A DNA stretch of 64,000 nt from Nematostella vectensis (Eukaryota; Cnidaria; Anthozoa; Actiniaria; Edwardsiidae): assembly GCF_932526225.1 (NCBI RefSeq), contig NC_064046.1:13961408-14025407 (forward strand), given 5' to 3'. The translations under genes and the position numbers were made by a program. The notes beneath the pieces were generated by a model, which did not search any database, had not been told where the DNA came from, and was given only the letters and a program-made list of their open reading frames with translations. Numbering within the stretch: position 1 is the first letter of the stretch; each line of letters starts with the position of its first letter. This document shows, piece after piece, positions 33,901 to 45,445 of this stretch.

Positions 33901-36900
33901 GAATCCCGTGGTATGTCCTCTGATTCACCATTGCTAACAACCAATCAGAAAGCTGTAGAATTGTTACTCACAAAAATTAAAGATACAGCACGAACCTTTC
34001 AATTGATGAACTGAGAGCCATTCGTTATTTTAAGGGTCCATGCTTACAATGGGAGTACACTCAATACAAGTGAAGCCAGTTGTGATAATAATACTTTTTA
34101 ATAATTATACAACAACACTCCTTAAATTGCATGTTTTGATTGGTCGAGGCGATGTGTTATAAGAGGACACATGCACACTTGGTGCCAGCATGTGTGTGCT
34201 CCTCAGTAATGTTGTAAAAAATAAATAGTTCTCATTTATTTGTGAGTCCATCCTCTAATAGATGCAAAGAACAGGGCTTCTGGAATTACGCGCTTGTGCG
34301 GAAGCGCGTAATCCACAAATTTCCGCGTAATCCAGCATAATTTGGCTAAATTTTGAAAGATAAAACATTTAATTGCACAGCTGATGTGTTCTTTTAGGGT
34401 TGTTACCTCTATTTCTCATAAAAAAAGAGAGATATTCTTAGTAAGAGTGCGATATTTCGAACTGGACTTCCGAAAGCAAATAAAATGACTAGGCGTTCTT
34501 TGCTAAACCGCGAAGGCCTAGGACTAATAATAAAATACTTTTTTTAATTGGCTGGTGGCTAGGAGCCAATGAAAACTCGCCTAAGATATTTTCATGCAAA
34601 AAATTAACCTTTTTCAAGTTATTTCGTGCTTTCATTCGGTACAAAATGTTGTTTGGGCGTAACAGTTGATATTCCGTGTAATTTAGCGCGTAATTCAGTA
34701 AAGAATCCCGCAAAATTTTGATTTTAAACACATTGACCCCTCAACCGGCCTGCACCGGCTTTGGGAAGTACCCACAACCCAAAAAATTCATAAATTCAAA
34801 ATAAACACAACAAGATGAAGATACTCAGGCATCAGTCTAAGGGATAAATGGTCTTGCAGATATGCATCCAACCAAGGTGTTGGCATCTACTCTTAAGCCA
34901 AATAATAACACAGGTTCTTTGACAAATCTCAAATCAAACAAGGAGAGAAAAGCAGAATCACCCCTCTCAATAAAACGCTCAAAATACCACACAAGGGAGA
35001 GAGATCAGCAAACACAGCTCAAGACACAAATAGATACCTTTATTCTGATCCTCCAGGTACATTTCCTTGGCCTCAAAACACAATGTCCATTCCTTGAAGG
35101 ATTGTACAACCACGAAAATATCTTTACGTATTGCAAAGCATTCTGGGAGATCCAGGGGAAAATTCACGAGGGGAGGGCCAGTCAACACTCCTCTCCCCAA
35201 AGTCAGATGGTTTTTTATAAGTCTTTTCACCCCGAAGCCAAACAAATCAATTCCAGGTCATACAGACCCAGAATAGAAGTGTAAACAATTTTGCAATCAA
35301 TTTGGTTTCAGAAAAGACAGCATTTAGGAGAGCTGTGGTGATTCATTAGAAAATTATTTTCTCATTCGGGCAAAGCCAAACAAGAAAAAATCATCATGAA
35401 TCTACCTTTGCTTGCAAATATCCATAAGCAAAGCACTCAATTATGCCCCAAAAGACTTCATGATGTCCTGAGACACTCTCCTAATATGCTCATAGCTGTA
35501 TTTTTTATGAAAAATACAAGCAACCATCAACTTGTGCCGGCTTCAGCACAACGACGAGGGATTAAAAGTGGGGACCGCAAAGCACTGTTGGAAAGCTTGG
35601 ATACCACTGACTAGGTGCAGCTGTGTTTGACTTTGACGGGCTGTATAAAACTCAGAATAGGGGGGAGGTATCTGTTTTCAGTCTGTTTTTTTGTAATTTC
35701 AGCTCCAAAAAAGCCAGGAGTCAATGGGTTAAAGAAAAATGCATTGCAAAATCTCTCGTAATTTAGCGCGTAATGATTGATTTTCCACGTAATTTAGCCA
35801 AGAATCCCGCGTAATTTTGAGTTTTTTTCGCGTAATTCCAAAAGCCCTGACAGAAGACTTAACATATACACATGAACAACAGTCATACAACTTGGCTGCA
35901 TCTCGTTGTTTACTTTTTTGTTCATGACATGTAATCTGTGCATCTAAAAGAGGACAGAAGCATGCAAAAATAGGATCTATTTGTTAAATATTACCTGTGT
36001 TTTCAGAGGCGTTTCCATGTTTCTTGGTCCAGCAATAAGCTCTTGGATAAACTCCATGTCCTTGTCTGACAGGCCATACCTCCTGAATTCTTCTAATAGC
36101 TTGTTATCATCCACCAGGTAGTTAAACATATCCACTGATGCCTGTTCATGCTATAAATAAATATTGAAAAAAAAACATATGTATTTGATACAAGGATTGC
36201 ATGGTCATAGATTTTTACTATAGTGGCATAGAGCTATTAATTTGAAGTACCTTGGCCTAGCTTAGAAAATTCCCCTTTTGCTGACCTAAGGGCGAAGTAC
36301 ACACCTCTTCATCCACACCTACATCATGCCTGTGTTGTTCTCAGAAGGAACACTAATCAATGGGGTTTGATATATTTTCTGGGCATGTACAAAGAATCAG
36401 GAGTGCCTCTGCAAACAGTTTCTTTTGTTTGTGCACGCACATAGTCCAAAAGCATGAATAAGCACAATACAAATAAAATGCCACTATGCTTTTTTTTCTT
36501 TTTTTTTCACATTTTATGTAGTGGGACTAATCAAGTGCACTTTTCAACTTTTCCCTTACTTTCCAGTCACAGCCTGGTCTTGCGGCAGGTATGAATCCAG
36601 CATCAAACATATGAGAGAATGGTCCATGACCTGGAATTAACATGTCTTTTAATCTTTGTGTCAAAATTAGTAAGGAGACTTATTTGTTATCCAAGGAAAA
36701 ATTGTAAGATTAAAATCGTAACACAAGCACAACTTCACTTGCAGTTTGGTATGAACTATACTGTAGAAATGGATGAAATTTAGTACTTAACAGTCATAAG
36801 TTTATTCTCAAGGTGTTTATTGCATATAGGTGCAATAATGTGTATAAAAATAATAGTACTGGTGTTATTAATATATCATACTCACCCAGATCATGGCAAA

Positions 36901-39073
36901 GACCAGCAATCTTCACACATAGAACATCAACATCTGTTATACCCAGCCCTGGTTGTCGTTTTCTAATACTCTTCAGAAGTCCACCAGCCAAGTGTGATGT
37001 GCTTGTTCAAGATAACAATTGCCATTAGAGATGCATTATAAACTGGTAATTGTGAAATATCATGAACTTTTTTGTTTGTGAATTCTTAGCTAAGTAGAGA
37101 GGGGTCACTCTTTGTTAGTAGTCTCAGGGTAAGAAAAATGGGACCTCGAAATTGCCCCACACATGCTATTTATCACATTTTTCTAGTACATGGGTTAATC
37201 TACATTGTGAGACATTGTCTCCTTTTTGCCCTTAGGGCTCTAACTTTCCTTGTTCAAGGAAAGGAAGTGTGTATTCTTAAGTAAGTGTGTATTATTTTTT
37301 TAATAGCACAAAATTATGAAATTAACTAAATATCCACTACTTACCCAATGGAATGTTCAAATCTGTTGTGGGCTGCACCAGGAAATACAAAATAACATCC
37401 ACCTAAAAACAATTCTTTTGTTAATACCAAGAAAAAGTGAGGATAATCAAAAAAGGCCATACCTAGCTGTTTTAGATTTCTCAGCCGCTGGAATTGAGGG
37501 GTGTCTATGATCTTCACACAAAGTGGGTGAACGTCTATGTGCCCATGGATAGGGTCATTGAACACTTTCCAGGGAGAAACAGCGTTTGATGCCTGTGAAG
37601 ATGATGGGCCAGGAAATGGCGCTTGTAAACTTGAAAACAACTGCAGGAGCTCAGAGACTTTGTTTTGGTCACTGGTGATTCAAAAGAAATCGTATTTTAC
37701 AGACACATAGTCAGGATTTGCAAGGAGGGAGTGAGGGCAGAATCAGACATAGATATCATTAAGGAAAACCATGTAACAAACCTTATCCCATACTCCTTCA
37801 GTTTAATATCATCAATTGCAGCAAGGTCAGAGCCAGTGACTTGGTTATCTAATGAATGAAATGAAAAGGCCAAAGAACTTTATTTGTATAAAAACACAGA
37901 GGGTGACTTTTGGGCAAATTCTAAAGCCTTGATCAAATGGAGATGAGAGCTGATGAGAATTCATGAGAGTTCAGCTCTTTCTAGCTCTCACAGGGCTCCG
38001 TTCAAACGGTCTTTAAGAGTTGGTGTGAGTGGTCAAACAACCAGCCCGTGCTACTCTAATAAACACAAGCACGTCCTGCTCACATGTCCTTTCAAAGGAA
38101 AAATGGGTTCAATTTTCAGGGAGAAAATAAACATAAGATTGTGTTTTGGAATTTGAAATAACTATTTGATTTCAGGAATTAAAGCTGAATCAGGAATTAC
38201 ACATTAAATTCCACTTTTTATGAAAACTGCTCACCAAAATGCTCTCATCAACACTATCATTCGCGCGATCAAAGAGCGCAAACTCTCATGTTGAATTTGA
38301 ACATGTTCAAAGTGAATGAGAGTCAGTGAGAGTCGATGAGAGTGTGTGAGGGAGCACAGTCAAACGGACATGAAAGTTGGAACTCTCATCGACTCTCATC
38401 AACTCCTATCTCCGTCGCGGCTTAACTTGCGTTGTCAATGTTGTCTCACTTGTAAATGTCCATACATCAAATATTCAATACACAATTACAAATCATTTCT
38501 ATTGTACCACAGGACAGAAGCTACAGAAAGACATGCAGTTATAAAATGCAAATATGTTATAACTTAAGTATGCTGAGAATAATCTGTTTTTGCCAGGAAA
38601 AAAGATGTGAGATGCTGCGGATATTTCACCTCAGAAACACAGAAACCTTTTTAAGATCAGATTAATCGTATAACTGGAAGTGAATTATATTTTTCGCTTA
38701 ATCTTTTTTTACAATACAGGTCAACACAACACAAAACGCTCCAAGCTATTGAATCAAGAGGGAAAAAATTAAGTTCGCGAGTGTTAACAGAAAATGAACA
38801 AGGAAATGAATAATTCCTGTTAGATCAACGAGTTCCCTTGCTCTAAAACGATAGCTCTCTATAAAACAGAATACTGGTACCTTTGAATATATGAATTAAG
38901 TCTGAATGACCCGATCTGTCCAAAAAGCTTGCAACGTCTTCAGGGTTCCATTCGCTGTGGTAACTTGTTGTCGATTGTACGATACGTTTCTTGGGACTCG
39001 GTGTTGCTAAAAATTCTCGAATATCCGGTGCATTGGCGATGCCGACCCTTCTCTTTCGCGGTGTACGATCCAT
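24940..39073 (-). CDS. SAMHD1: SAMHD1-like deoxynucleoside triphosphate triphosphohydrolase, copy 1
   Basis: Seventeen exons, all GT-AG and in phase: 39073-38881, 37848-37782, 37671-37463, 37402-37345, 37001-36886, 36630-36560, 36150-35995, 32973-32926, 32316-32219, 31840-31682, 31026-30970, 30731-30623, 28603-28520, 28089-27991, 27446-27342, 26546-26451, 25062-24940. Total 615 residues (human 626). A basic N-terminus precedes a SAM domain (about 42-110). The HD domain follows: [25 protein letters not shown] (H168), GLCHDLGHGPFSH (H212, D213) and [12 protein letters not shown] (D318). These match human metal ligands H167, H206, D207 and D311. The C-terminus keeps TPIK (T584), a CDK-type site at the place of human T592. 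The family hydrolyses dNTPs to nucleosides and triphosphate. Donor of exon 12 is GTCCGT, weaker than copy 2. Exon 16 read unspliced ends at 26418 instead; the spliced last exon is preferred because it matches SAMHD1. Confidence 0.92.
25186..25563. mobile_element. Long terminal-inverted-repeat element, copy 1
   Basis: Left end ATACAGTCGATTAACAAAAA and right end AATCGACTGTAT are inverted. The arms extend about 65 bp through GTCAACCGGCTTCGCGAC and CATGTAAGCATGGGTAA. Copy 1 has about 130 bp more in the loop than copy 2 (47391-47622). No coding capacity. Located in SAMHD1 intron 16. Confidence 0.75.
26209..26357. mobile_element. Foldback element with degenerate hammerhead-like core, copy 1
   Basis: Inverted ends GTATAAATCAACACAAGGTT and its reverse complement (ending 26357) enclose GCGTTAGCCCTTCGTCGGAG…CGAAACGTCAGCGC. 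The interior resembles the CTGACGAAGGG…CGAAACGTC phrases that are dispersed in many animal genomes and linked to hammerhead-bearing retroelements. The CUGANGA box is mutated on the plus strand (CCAACAA). In SAMHD1 intron 16; duplicate at 48287-48435. Confidence 0.55.
26770..27346. repeat. 118-bp tandem satellite, five units, abutting SAMHD1 exon 15 (copy 1)
   Basis: Units begin CATGCTTCATACGGATAT at 26770, 26886, 27004, 27123 and 27241. Read on the minus strand, each complete unit contains the last bases of exon 15 (CTTCAGGAAGGAACAG) followed by a GTA donor. The array is thus a downstream series of copies of the exon 15 splice donor. Copy 2 has three units. Confidence 0.85.
28915..29782. mobile_element. 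piggyBac-like MITE, right end deleted (copy 1, intron 12)
   Basis: Begins TTAA-ACACATTAACCCCTCAACC at 28915 and matches the fuller element at 34724-35732 until GATACCGCTGACAAGG (about 29782), where homology stops at a deletion. The corresponding copy-2 element (about 51095-51893) keeps the right end but has lost the left. Open frames inside are short and not conserved. Confidence 0.6.
31990..32024 (-). pseudogene. Decoy duplicate of the 5' end of SAMHD1 exon 10 (copy 1)
   Basis: On the minus strand a TTCCAG acceptor (at 32026-32025) is followed by 35 bases nearly identical to the start of true exon 10 (31840 downward; [10 protein letters not shown] region), then diverges. It lies between exons 9 and 10. 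The same arrangement is in copy 2 at 54858-54824, so it predates the duplication. Confidence 0.75.
34272..35849. mobile_element. hAT-like element carrying a nested piggyBac-like MITE
   Basis: Inverted ends CAGGGCTTCTGGAATTACGC (34272) and GCGTAATTCCAAAAGCCCTG (ending 35849) start with CAGGG as in hAT superfamily elements, and subterminal GCGTAATTTAGC motifs repeat inside. The target duplication is not clean. The MITE at 34724-35732 is nested within it. In copy 2 only the right end (about 57630-57748) remains. No transposase. In SAMHD1 intron 7. Confidence 0.55.
34724..35732. mobile_element. piggyBac-like non-autonomous element with TTAA ends
   Basis: Left end TTAA-ACACATTGACCCCT and right end AGGAGTCAATGGG-TTAA form inverted repeats inside a TTAA target duplication, the hallmark of piggyBac-type elements. 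No transposase is encoded; the frames of up to 140 codons inside differ between copies. Relatives: 28915-29782, about 51095-51893, about 57065-57625. Confidence 0.65.
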
Positions 39074-42000
39074 AAAAACGTTTGAACGTATAAAAATATT
39101 AAAAAAGGATAAAAAGGTAGAAGATTAAAAAAAAACCTTCGATCATATGTGAATTATGGTTCAAAATGTTCAAATTCTTGCGCGAGTTGGTCGCCCCAGG
39201 AAACCTCATACACAGGAATCCCACTTTGCTGAGAAATTCATCTCGCAGCTCCTCTCGTTTGCTTTGTGCTGAAGAATGACCATTTTACCCTGCTAGCAGA
39301 ACTTTTTCTTACTCTTTCTCTTTAACACTTTCCTTGACGATTTGCGTTTCGGTGTTTTCGCGTTGTTCGTTTGTACCAAAACAACGCGGGTAGCCAAAAT
39401 CGCAAATACAAGCACAAAACAAGAAACACTATGGAAAGCCTTTGTTAGCAGTGTATGACAATTTTCCCTTTTATTTATAGGGACAGTCGCACCGGTAGCG
39501 GTATTTTTCAAGAATGCGACCTTCACCAATCCAGTACAGAATAAAACTAATGGACACTATCTAAAAGCTGTTTGATAGTCTTCTTGTGAGTAAAATCGGA
39601 GCGATACAAACTGATTTCACATCTACATACTCTTTCAGCCGTCTATTTCGCTCTCAAGAAATGACGATTCCACGGTGTATTTTCACTTTGAAACTAACGT
39701 GCGACTGCCCTTTATAACACCAGCGGTTGATTATAATTTGCATTTTACTTCTTTTACATTTTGTAATCTTATGAAGAATTGAACAGACAGCTTGGGTTTC
39801 TGTGGATACAGGCCTTCGGTTCCGTGTCGCATTGTTACTTTGAAGGGGCTACTATGAAATGGGTTTCAACAAGAGAACATAAGATATCTTATTCTCTCTT
39901 GGTTTCAATTTGAACGAATTTTGTTTAAACAATTACCCGAGAGAGGCCTTAATGTCAAATATATTTTGGGGATCTTTTCCACAGGCCTACCAACCTCTCA
40001 GTCAGTCCCAGTACCTAGCTCGAATATTTTCAAGATTGATCACCTTCTGTGCTGTAATTGTCTTCCATCTTAAAATAAAGGTCACAATAAACTGTCATTG
40101 CTTTGTGATGTGTATTTATTCAGAATACGCGGCATTTCTAATGATTTGGCCAGTTGAGGGGTTCGCGTATTTAATAGAGAATCCTCCAAACACTTTCCAA
40201 ATATGCCTGATAGTTAATCCGTAACCAGTTTCGGCAATTATAATTTTCACTTTTCTTGCGAATAATGAACCTTTATTCCATACCCCCTTAACAAAGGATT
40301 TTGTCGACCACAGGAATCCCGCGAGGTTCTTAGAGATTCAGTCTCAGTTGTTAACTAACAGAGACGCCTGCGGAGGCTTAAAGTTCTCGAAGTTTCGTTG
40401 CTTCGGTTACCTTGAAATAAACATGCGTCAATTTCTGCGCAGTTACAGTCAAAGCAAAACCAGATCAAGCGTGCCCCAAAAAGATGATTATTGATTTCAT
40501 TATATAAATTTCCATTATGTTTTTTCGAATGGGCTTACCCGGTAATGCCTGGTGCACACTAGCGACATAACGACATGGGCGAGCGCACTCTTATGTTTAT
40601 ATGTTCAGAAGTGTGAATAATTCGACATCAAAGACATAAGTCCGACATACAGACATGGACATAACGACATAAGAGAAAAAAACATGTTTTTTATGTCTAA
40701 ATGTCCATGTCGTTATGTCGGGCTAAACATATGAACATAAAAATGCGCGCGCCTTATGTTGATTTGTCCACAAAATCAATTAACAGTCCTAGGCGGAGTG
40801 GGCACGCTCGACCTGGTTTGACTGTAAGAGATTTCAAATCAAAACTTGGTGAACAATGACTGCTCTTACTATCCCACTATCCCATAGCCCGTCTGTTTGG
40901 TTTCTTCCCGCTTTTTAGCTGAACACCTAAAGTGGATTCAACCTTTGACGAAGTACTTTTGTAAACAACAACAAAGGCTCTTGTGTCAAAATTGTGGAGA
41001 ATAGAGATCGCAGTTGGAATCGCAGTGCACTCGATAACTAGCTTGAAAGGGAAGGAAAAGGATATTAAAAATGCAAACAAAGTAAGTCATTAACAAGCAC
41101 GGGAACAATGCGACAAGAAATGAAACGAAAATGAAACGAACATAGCCAAGGCGAAGCAGCAACACAAGCGCAAAGATTGAAACGACATTCAAAAAATCTA
41201 ATCGCTTACTCACAACCCTTCAATGGAGAGCAAAGTTAACCCGAACGTTAAAACAACGAAAACATTAATGTAAGCAAAAGTTGCATTTTTATAGAGTTCA
41301 TCTGCATGACACGGCCAAATAGTTTGACGTACCGATCCATGTAGCTGGGGCCGTAAGGGTTATATTCGTGATCCGTAAACGACCTTTTTGTTTTTCGTGA
41401 ATCTTGAAAAGGTCAAACTGAAAACCTTTATTCGTGATTGCTACCTTCGCCGTGATTCGTGAATGGCAAAATTTGATCAGCTTAATCGTGATATCTATCT
41501 TTAAAAATCGTTTATCGTGATTTCAAAGTAAAGATTTTTTTCAGTACACTCTTTTTTTCTATCCTTTTTCATAAAGAACGTTCAGCCTGAGATTTCACCA
41601 AATTTTAAGAACATGCTAAGAACATGCCGAGGATGAGATAGCAGAAAATATTGTTTTGTTAGTCAGATCTTTCAAAAAATGCAGAATCAAATTGTGTTCA
41701 CAATAACCATAAATATCATTGTTATTTTATCACCATGTGTGTAATTTTCTTTCTAACACTTCATGAGTATCATTTTTTATACACTGGGTGTACGCAAAGC
41801 AAAGAAAACGGGCTCGAGGAGAGGACAGCAAAAGCAAATTTCTAATAAAAAGCTGATAACGGACTTTAGCACCTACAGATTACATTCTTCTATTATCGGA
41901 CAAAAAAAAAGATCGAAGTTCAGAAAATTTATCGGGATGGCTCGAGCTAAAACATAAAATAAAAGTTATAGTCTTGCTTGGATACGTATACTGTGTCTCT

Positions 42001-43991
42001 TAGACAAACAGGTCTGGATACAAAACGACATTTACTGTTGCATGTGCTCGCCCACCTACAAGCTTTGCACCTTCCGTTGTTTATCGAAAAATGTCGAACT
42101 AAACCACAAAAAATTACAAGCTTATTGAAGCATTTTAAATATAGCAATTCCAGGCGCGTACCCAGGATTGGCTAAGAGGGGGTACGAAGTCATAGAGATC
42201 ATTTGGAAAAAGCATAGTATTTGAAGAATCCTTAATAAGAAATTTGGCCGCCAAGGGGGGGGGGGGGGGTGGGGGGAGGATGCGCGCGCACGCTGCACAT
42301 CCCCCTGTGTACGAGCCTGAATAATTCAGCACTTGTTCGAGATTTTATTTTTTTTTTATATCGGGATAAGTGAATAAAAAAAACACGGAATTCGTGATTA
42401 AAATACCGCACGGGTTCGTGAAAATATAAAATGATTTGAATTAACGGGATTTCGGCGCTGTATAGTATCTCGGCAATTAGGAAATTCAGAAAAAAGGTGC
42501 TTGAGAAATCTAAAAATGAAAAAATCTATGTAGCTAGAATCGTTTATTTATGATTTGCGAATACATTTTCTAGGGCACTTAATTATGCTTACTGTTTTAT
42601 TTAGATATACAAGTAGACGGGCCTGAACTGTTGATGCGCCGCCCAGAAGTTTGTCGCTAAGCAACCAGTACACTTGATGATCCATTAACGTCATAACATT
42701 ATCAGCCAATCCGAAGCCTTCCTGGCCATTGTTCCCGCGTTGGGACTATTCCCAGATGACCGAGTGTAATTAGAATGGTACAACAACCATTCCTTAGCCC
42801 AACCTGATTTCGTTAATTGAGAAGCCCCCGCAACAACGGACGGGTCCTACATTTTTCGCTCCAGAATATTAAAGCTGTGTTTCGGGCATAATCAGACTAC
42901 AAACTCCATTGTAGCCCCTTTGTTTGGCCTGTGAAAGAGTTGGGACTTTGGGACAACGCAGAAGGCTAGAAATAGGTTCGCTGCGTCAAGTTTGCTTGTG
43001 ATGCCATATATTTCAAAGTGGATTTTTAATGGTTTCTAATGGTTTTTCTCGTCGTTTATTTTCTGAACAGCTCTGGGTCTGCTGATAGTAGTCTTTTCCA
43101 GTACATGTAATGCTTCAAACACAACGGTGAGTGCAACTATAAGTATTACCCCTAAACCGAGCGCAGTTTTCGTCCGAGCAACAGTTTTTGATCTTAAATG
43201 TATTTTTTTCCTCAAGTTTAAAAACGCAGGGTGCAAGAAAGCAAAATTCTTGAATTGTTATTATTTTATCTTTTTTCCTTGTTCTCACAAGCTGTACTTT
43301 TTTGTATGTGGTTCACATTTAGTCATACAAAAATGTTTATTGCCTGGTCGCTTTCTGTCTCTAAACTCTACAATCATTTGTAGGCATTTATTTACCTAAT
43401 TTTATCTAAACCAGAAAATTCTCATGTAACCAACGCAGACCAAACATCCTAAGTAAACCCAATCTTAATCTCTTCTCGAAACTTTTTATTTATACAACTG
43501 TTAAAGTTCAAAACTCCATATTTACTTTGATGTCATTGCTTGATCAACATATTTGAAACGCTTTTGCCAATGTATTGATTATCACAAAAAGATTCCCATT
43601 CGAGAAAACGTTGGCAGCAATTTTCCTGGTGGTGTCGCTTTCACATTGACAAGATTTCGAACCTATTTACTTTTATCTGTCATGTTTACATTCAACTTAA
43701 TCGGTAAAGTAGACCCACGCAGTCGATGGTGAATGTTTTTCAGATTACCTGAGAAGTTCATAAATGTTGCTCAATTAGAATTCAACTGATAAGCGGCATC
43801 GCTTGCTATGTTGTTGGCAGCGTTCAAATCTTACGCGATAATTGCTTCCGCTACTTATCATATGTTGTAGCCGCTTTAGCAAAAAAAAAAAAAAAAAAAA
43901 CCCTGCCAAAAAAAAAAAATGTAAAAGAAGATTATGACCCTGAACTATCTACAGATTGTTTAATTGAACCTAGATAAGAATAAGTATTTCT
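39074..43991. other. Intergenic upstream of SAMHD1 copy 1
   Basis: Includes the presumed SAMHD1 promoter, a 78-codon frame (39529-39293, -) with one hydrophobic segment and a Lys-rich tail that is frameshifted in copy 2 and therefore doubtful, and the stem-loop element at about 40560-40775. A repeat with multiple CGTGATTCGTGAA motifs lies at 41360-42480, with a G-run at 42256-42281. No supported gene between 39.1 and 44.0 kb. Confidence 0.55.
40560..40775. repeat. Stem-loop element rich in CGACATAA/TTATGTCG, copy 1
   Basis: ACATAACGACATG and TCCATGTCGTTATGTC occur as nested inverted repeats over about 215 bp. The outermost arms pair ATGTTTATATGTTC with GAACATAAA. The same block is in copy 2 at about 62861-63076. 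No coding content. Confidence 0.6.
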
Positions 43992-45185
43992 TCAACGTAG
44001 GAGACCCACGAGATTAAGGTTGCGAATGAGCACCTCTCGCACTTTTGCCTCGCGCGTTTTTGCGGCGGCACTGGTAGCGCGAGGCGCTGCCTCCCCCTGA
44101 TATAACGAACGAAGGTCCCCCTCAGCCTCGAAGTCTAGGCCGTGGACGCTCGCGATCGCAGGTGGTTCGGCCGGAAGCTCCGCCCAGGCGTGGTTATTGT
44201 GGCAAGGGATGGTGATCCTCGTCTTAGTCTTGTACTTCCCCGAGTCCCACAGGACGTTACCCAGGGCGTCCACGGCTACTAGCTTTACCTCGAGCTTCTT
44301 TTCCATCTCAAAGAGGTCTTCTTTGGTGCATCCCCTAGTGGCCAGCTTCTCGTCAAATCGCTCGAGAATCTTGCCTCGTGTCTTGGTTAGACCAAGGGAG
44401 CGCGAGGTGCCGCGATTCCTCAAGAAGTCGGCAACAAAGCTCACAACACAGTTAACAAAGGCGTCACTCCCCTCTCGCTCAAACATTGGCCCAGGCTCAC
44501 CATTTTGCTCAGGTAGAGGGCGAAGCTCGTATCTCACGTAGACGAGGTACTCTCGTCCTTTCTCCCAAATACCCGCATCGATGCCTTCCAGGGCACCGAC
44601 TGCGATTTGGCCCCCTCTTTTGACTAACGACCCACCGATCTTGTGCTCCGAGCGCCCTTCCTCCTCTGTGATTGGCGCCAATGGCTCTGCGGGGGCCTTA
44701 CCAACGACCGTAAAGAGTCTGTAACGCCGGTCGGGGTCTACCATCTCGAGCACCAGCGGAAGCACTGCGTTCGCCCGCAGAGACTCTCGCTCGTGCGAGA
44801 CCCACCACACCGAGCCGTCGTCATTAATATCAGGCCCCCGCATAACCGGCTTTAGAGCAATGACACCTGTTCCACCAACACCGGCGCTTATGTCTTGGCC
44901 CCGAAGAGTGGCATCCACGCTTGGGGACCGAAGATGGGCGCCGCCGACGAAGTGAGAATAGTACTCCTCGGGGTCTAAGCTCTCCGGGCCCTCTTGCCGC
45001 CGTCCCGGCAGCAAAGGGTCGACTTCCTCTGTCCACACTTTCGCCGGTACGAGCGGCTTAAGCAGCTTGTGTTTGACATCGTCGGGGATGTCCTCGTCCA
45101 GGATGTTCTGGACCAGCCCTGCCAGTACGGCGGGCGCCTCTTTGTCAGGCATGCTATCGAGAATCTCCTCTATATGAGCGTCCAT
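43992..45185 (-). CDS. GC-rich intronless 397-codon ORF of unknown function
   Basis: A 397-residue frame on the minus strand, far longer than expected by chance, with strongly GC-rich codons (many GCC, CTC, GAG) in an AT-rich genome. The N-terminus is acidic (MDAHIEEILDSMPD). A central block ends in YLVYVRYELRPLP. A C-terminal block has SDAFVNCVVSFVADFL, a Lys/Arg/Glu helix, VKLVAVDALGNVLWDSGKY and CHNNHAWAELP. The NC…H spacing recalls the Cys-His arrangement of OTU or papain-fold accessory domains, and similar blocks occur, as I recall, N-terminal to protein-primed type-B polymerases of mobile elements; both are guesses. No polymerase or transposase motif is visible. Upstream on the same strand lie GC-rich tandem repeats and a Cys-rich ORF with the same composition, so the two probably belong to one element. 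Confidence 0.65.
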   Translation of the reverse strand: MDAHIEEILDSMPDKEAPAVLAGLVQNILDEDIPDDVKHKLLKPLVPAKVWTEEVDPLLPGRRQEGPESLDPEEYYSHFVGGAHLRSPSVDATLRGQDISAGVGGTGVIALKPVMRGPDINDDGSVWWVSHERESLRANAVLPLVLEMVDPDRRYRLFTVVGKAPAEPLAPITEEEGRSEHKIGGSLVKRGGQIAVGALEGIDAGIWEKGREYLVYVRYELRPLPEQNGEPGPMFEREGSDAFVNCVVSFVADFLRNRGTSRSLGLTKTRGKILERFDEKLATRGCTKEDLFEMEKKLEVKLVAVDALGNVLWDSGKYKTKTRITIPCHNNHAWAELPAEPPAIASVHGLDFEAEGDLRSLYQGEAAPRATSAAAKTREAKVREVLIRNLNLVGLLR

Positions 45186-45445
45186 GTTTGGGTATACCCT
45201 GTGCCACCCAGTCTCCGACTGCCCGTATCACAACCGGCGGGACGAGTGTTCGGGTATGACCGGTGCCACCCAGTCTCTAATTGCCCGTACCTCAGCCGGC
45301 GGGACGAGCGTTTGGGTATGCCTTGTGCCACCCAGTCTCTAATCGCCCGTACCGCGGGCCGCGGTGTCGGACAGGACGGGCGTTCGGGTATGCCTTTTGC
45401 CACACAGTATCAATTGCCCGTACCGCGGGCTGCGATGTCAGACAG
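45186..45445. repeat. GC-rich tandem repeat, about four units of 62-72 bp
   Basis: GGGTATgcc-type starts recur at 45190, 45252, 45314 and 45386, each followed by GCCACCCAGTCT-like sequence and a Cys-poor, GC-rich tail ending in GGACGAG. The array separates the Cys-rich ORF from the start of the 397-codon ORF. Confidence 0.85.

Larger units (their letters stand above)
24497..41698 (+). repeat. Segmental duplication, copy 1 (direct tandem)
   Basis: From about 24497 the sequence matches, in order and orientation, the sequence from about 46727 to the window end. Base 41698 corresponds to 64000, so the true end of copy 1 is not visible and may reach 46726. If so, the unit is about 22.2 kb. Homology is high over exons and introns, interrupted by insertions and deletions. 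Copy 1 contains a complete SAMHD1-like gene. Confidence 0.92.

Noticed and set aside
34862-35284. 140-codon frame inside the TTAA-type MITE
   Set aside because: Not conserved among the four related elements; no transposase motif such as a DDD triad.
39293-39529. 78-codon frame with hydrophobic segment and Lys-rich tail
   Set aside because: Its counterpart in copy 2 is broken by a one-base deletion, and no splice or homology support was found.
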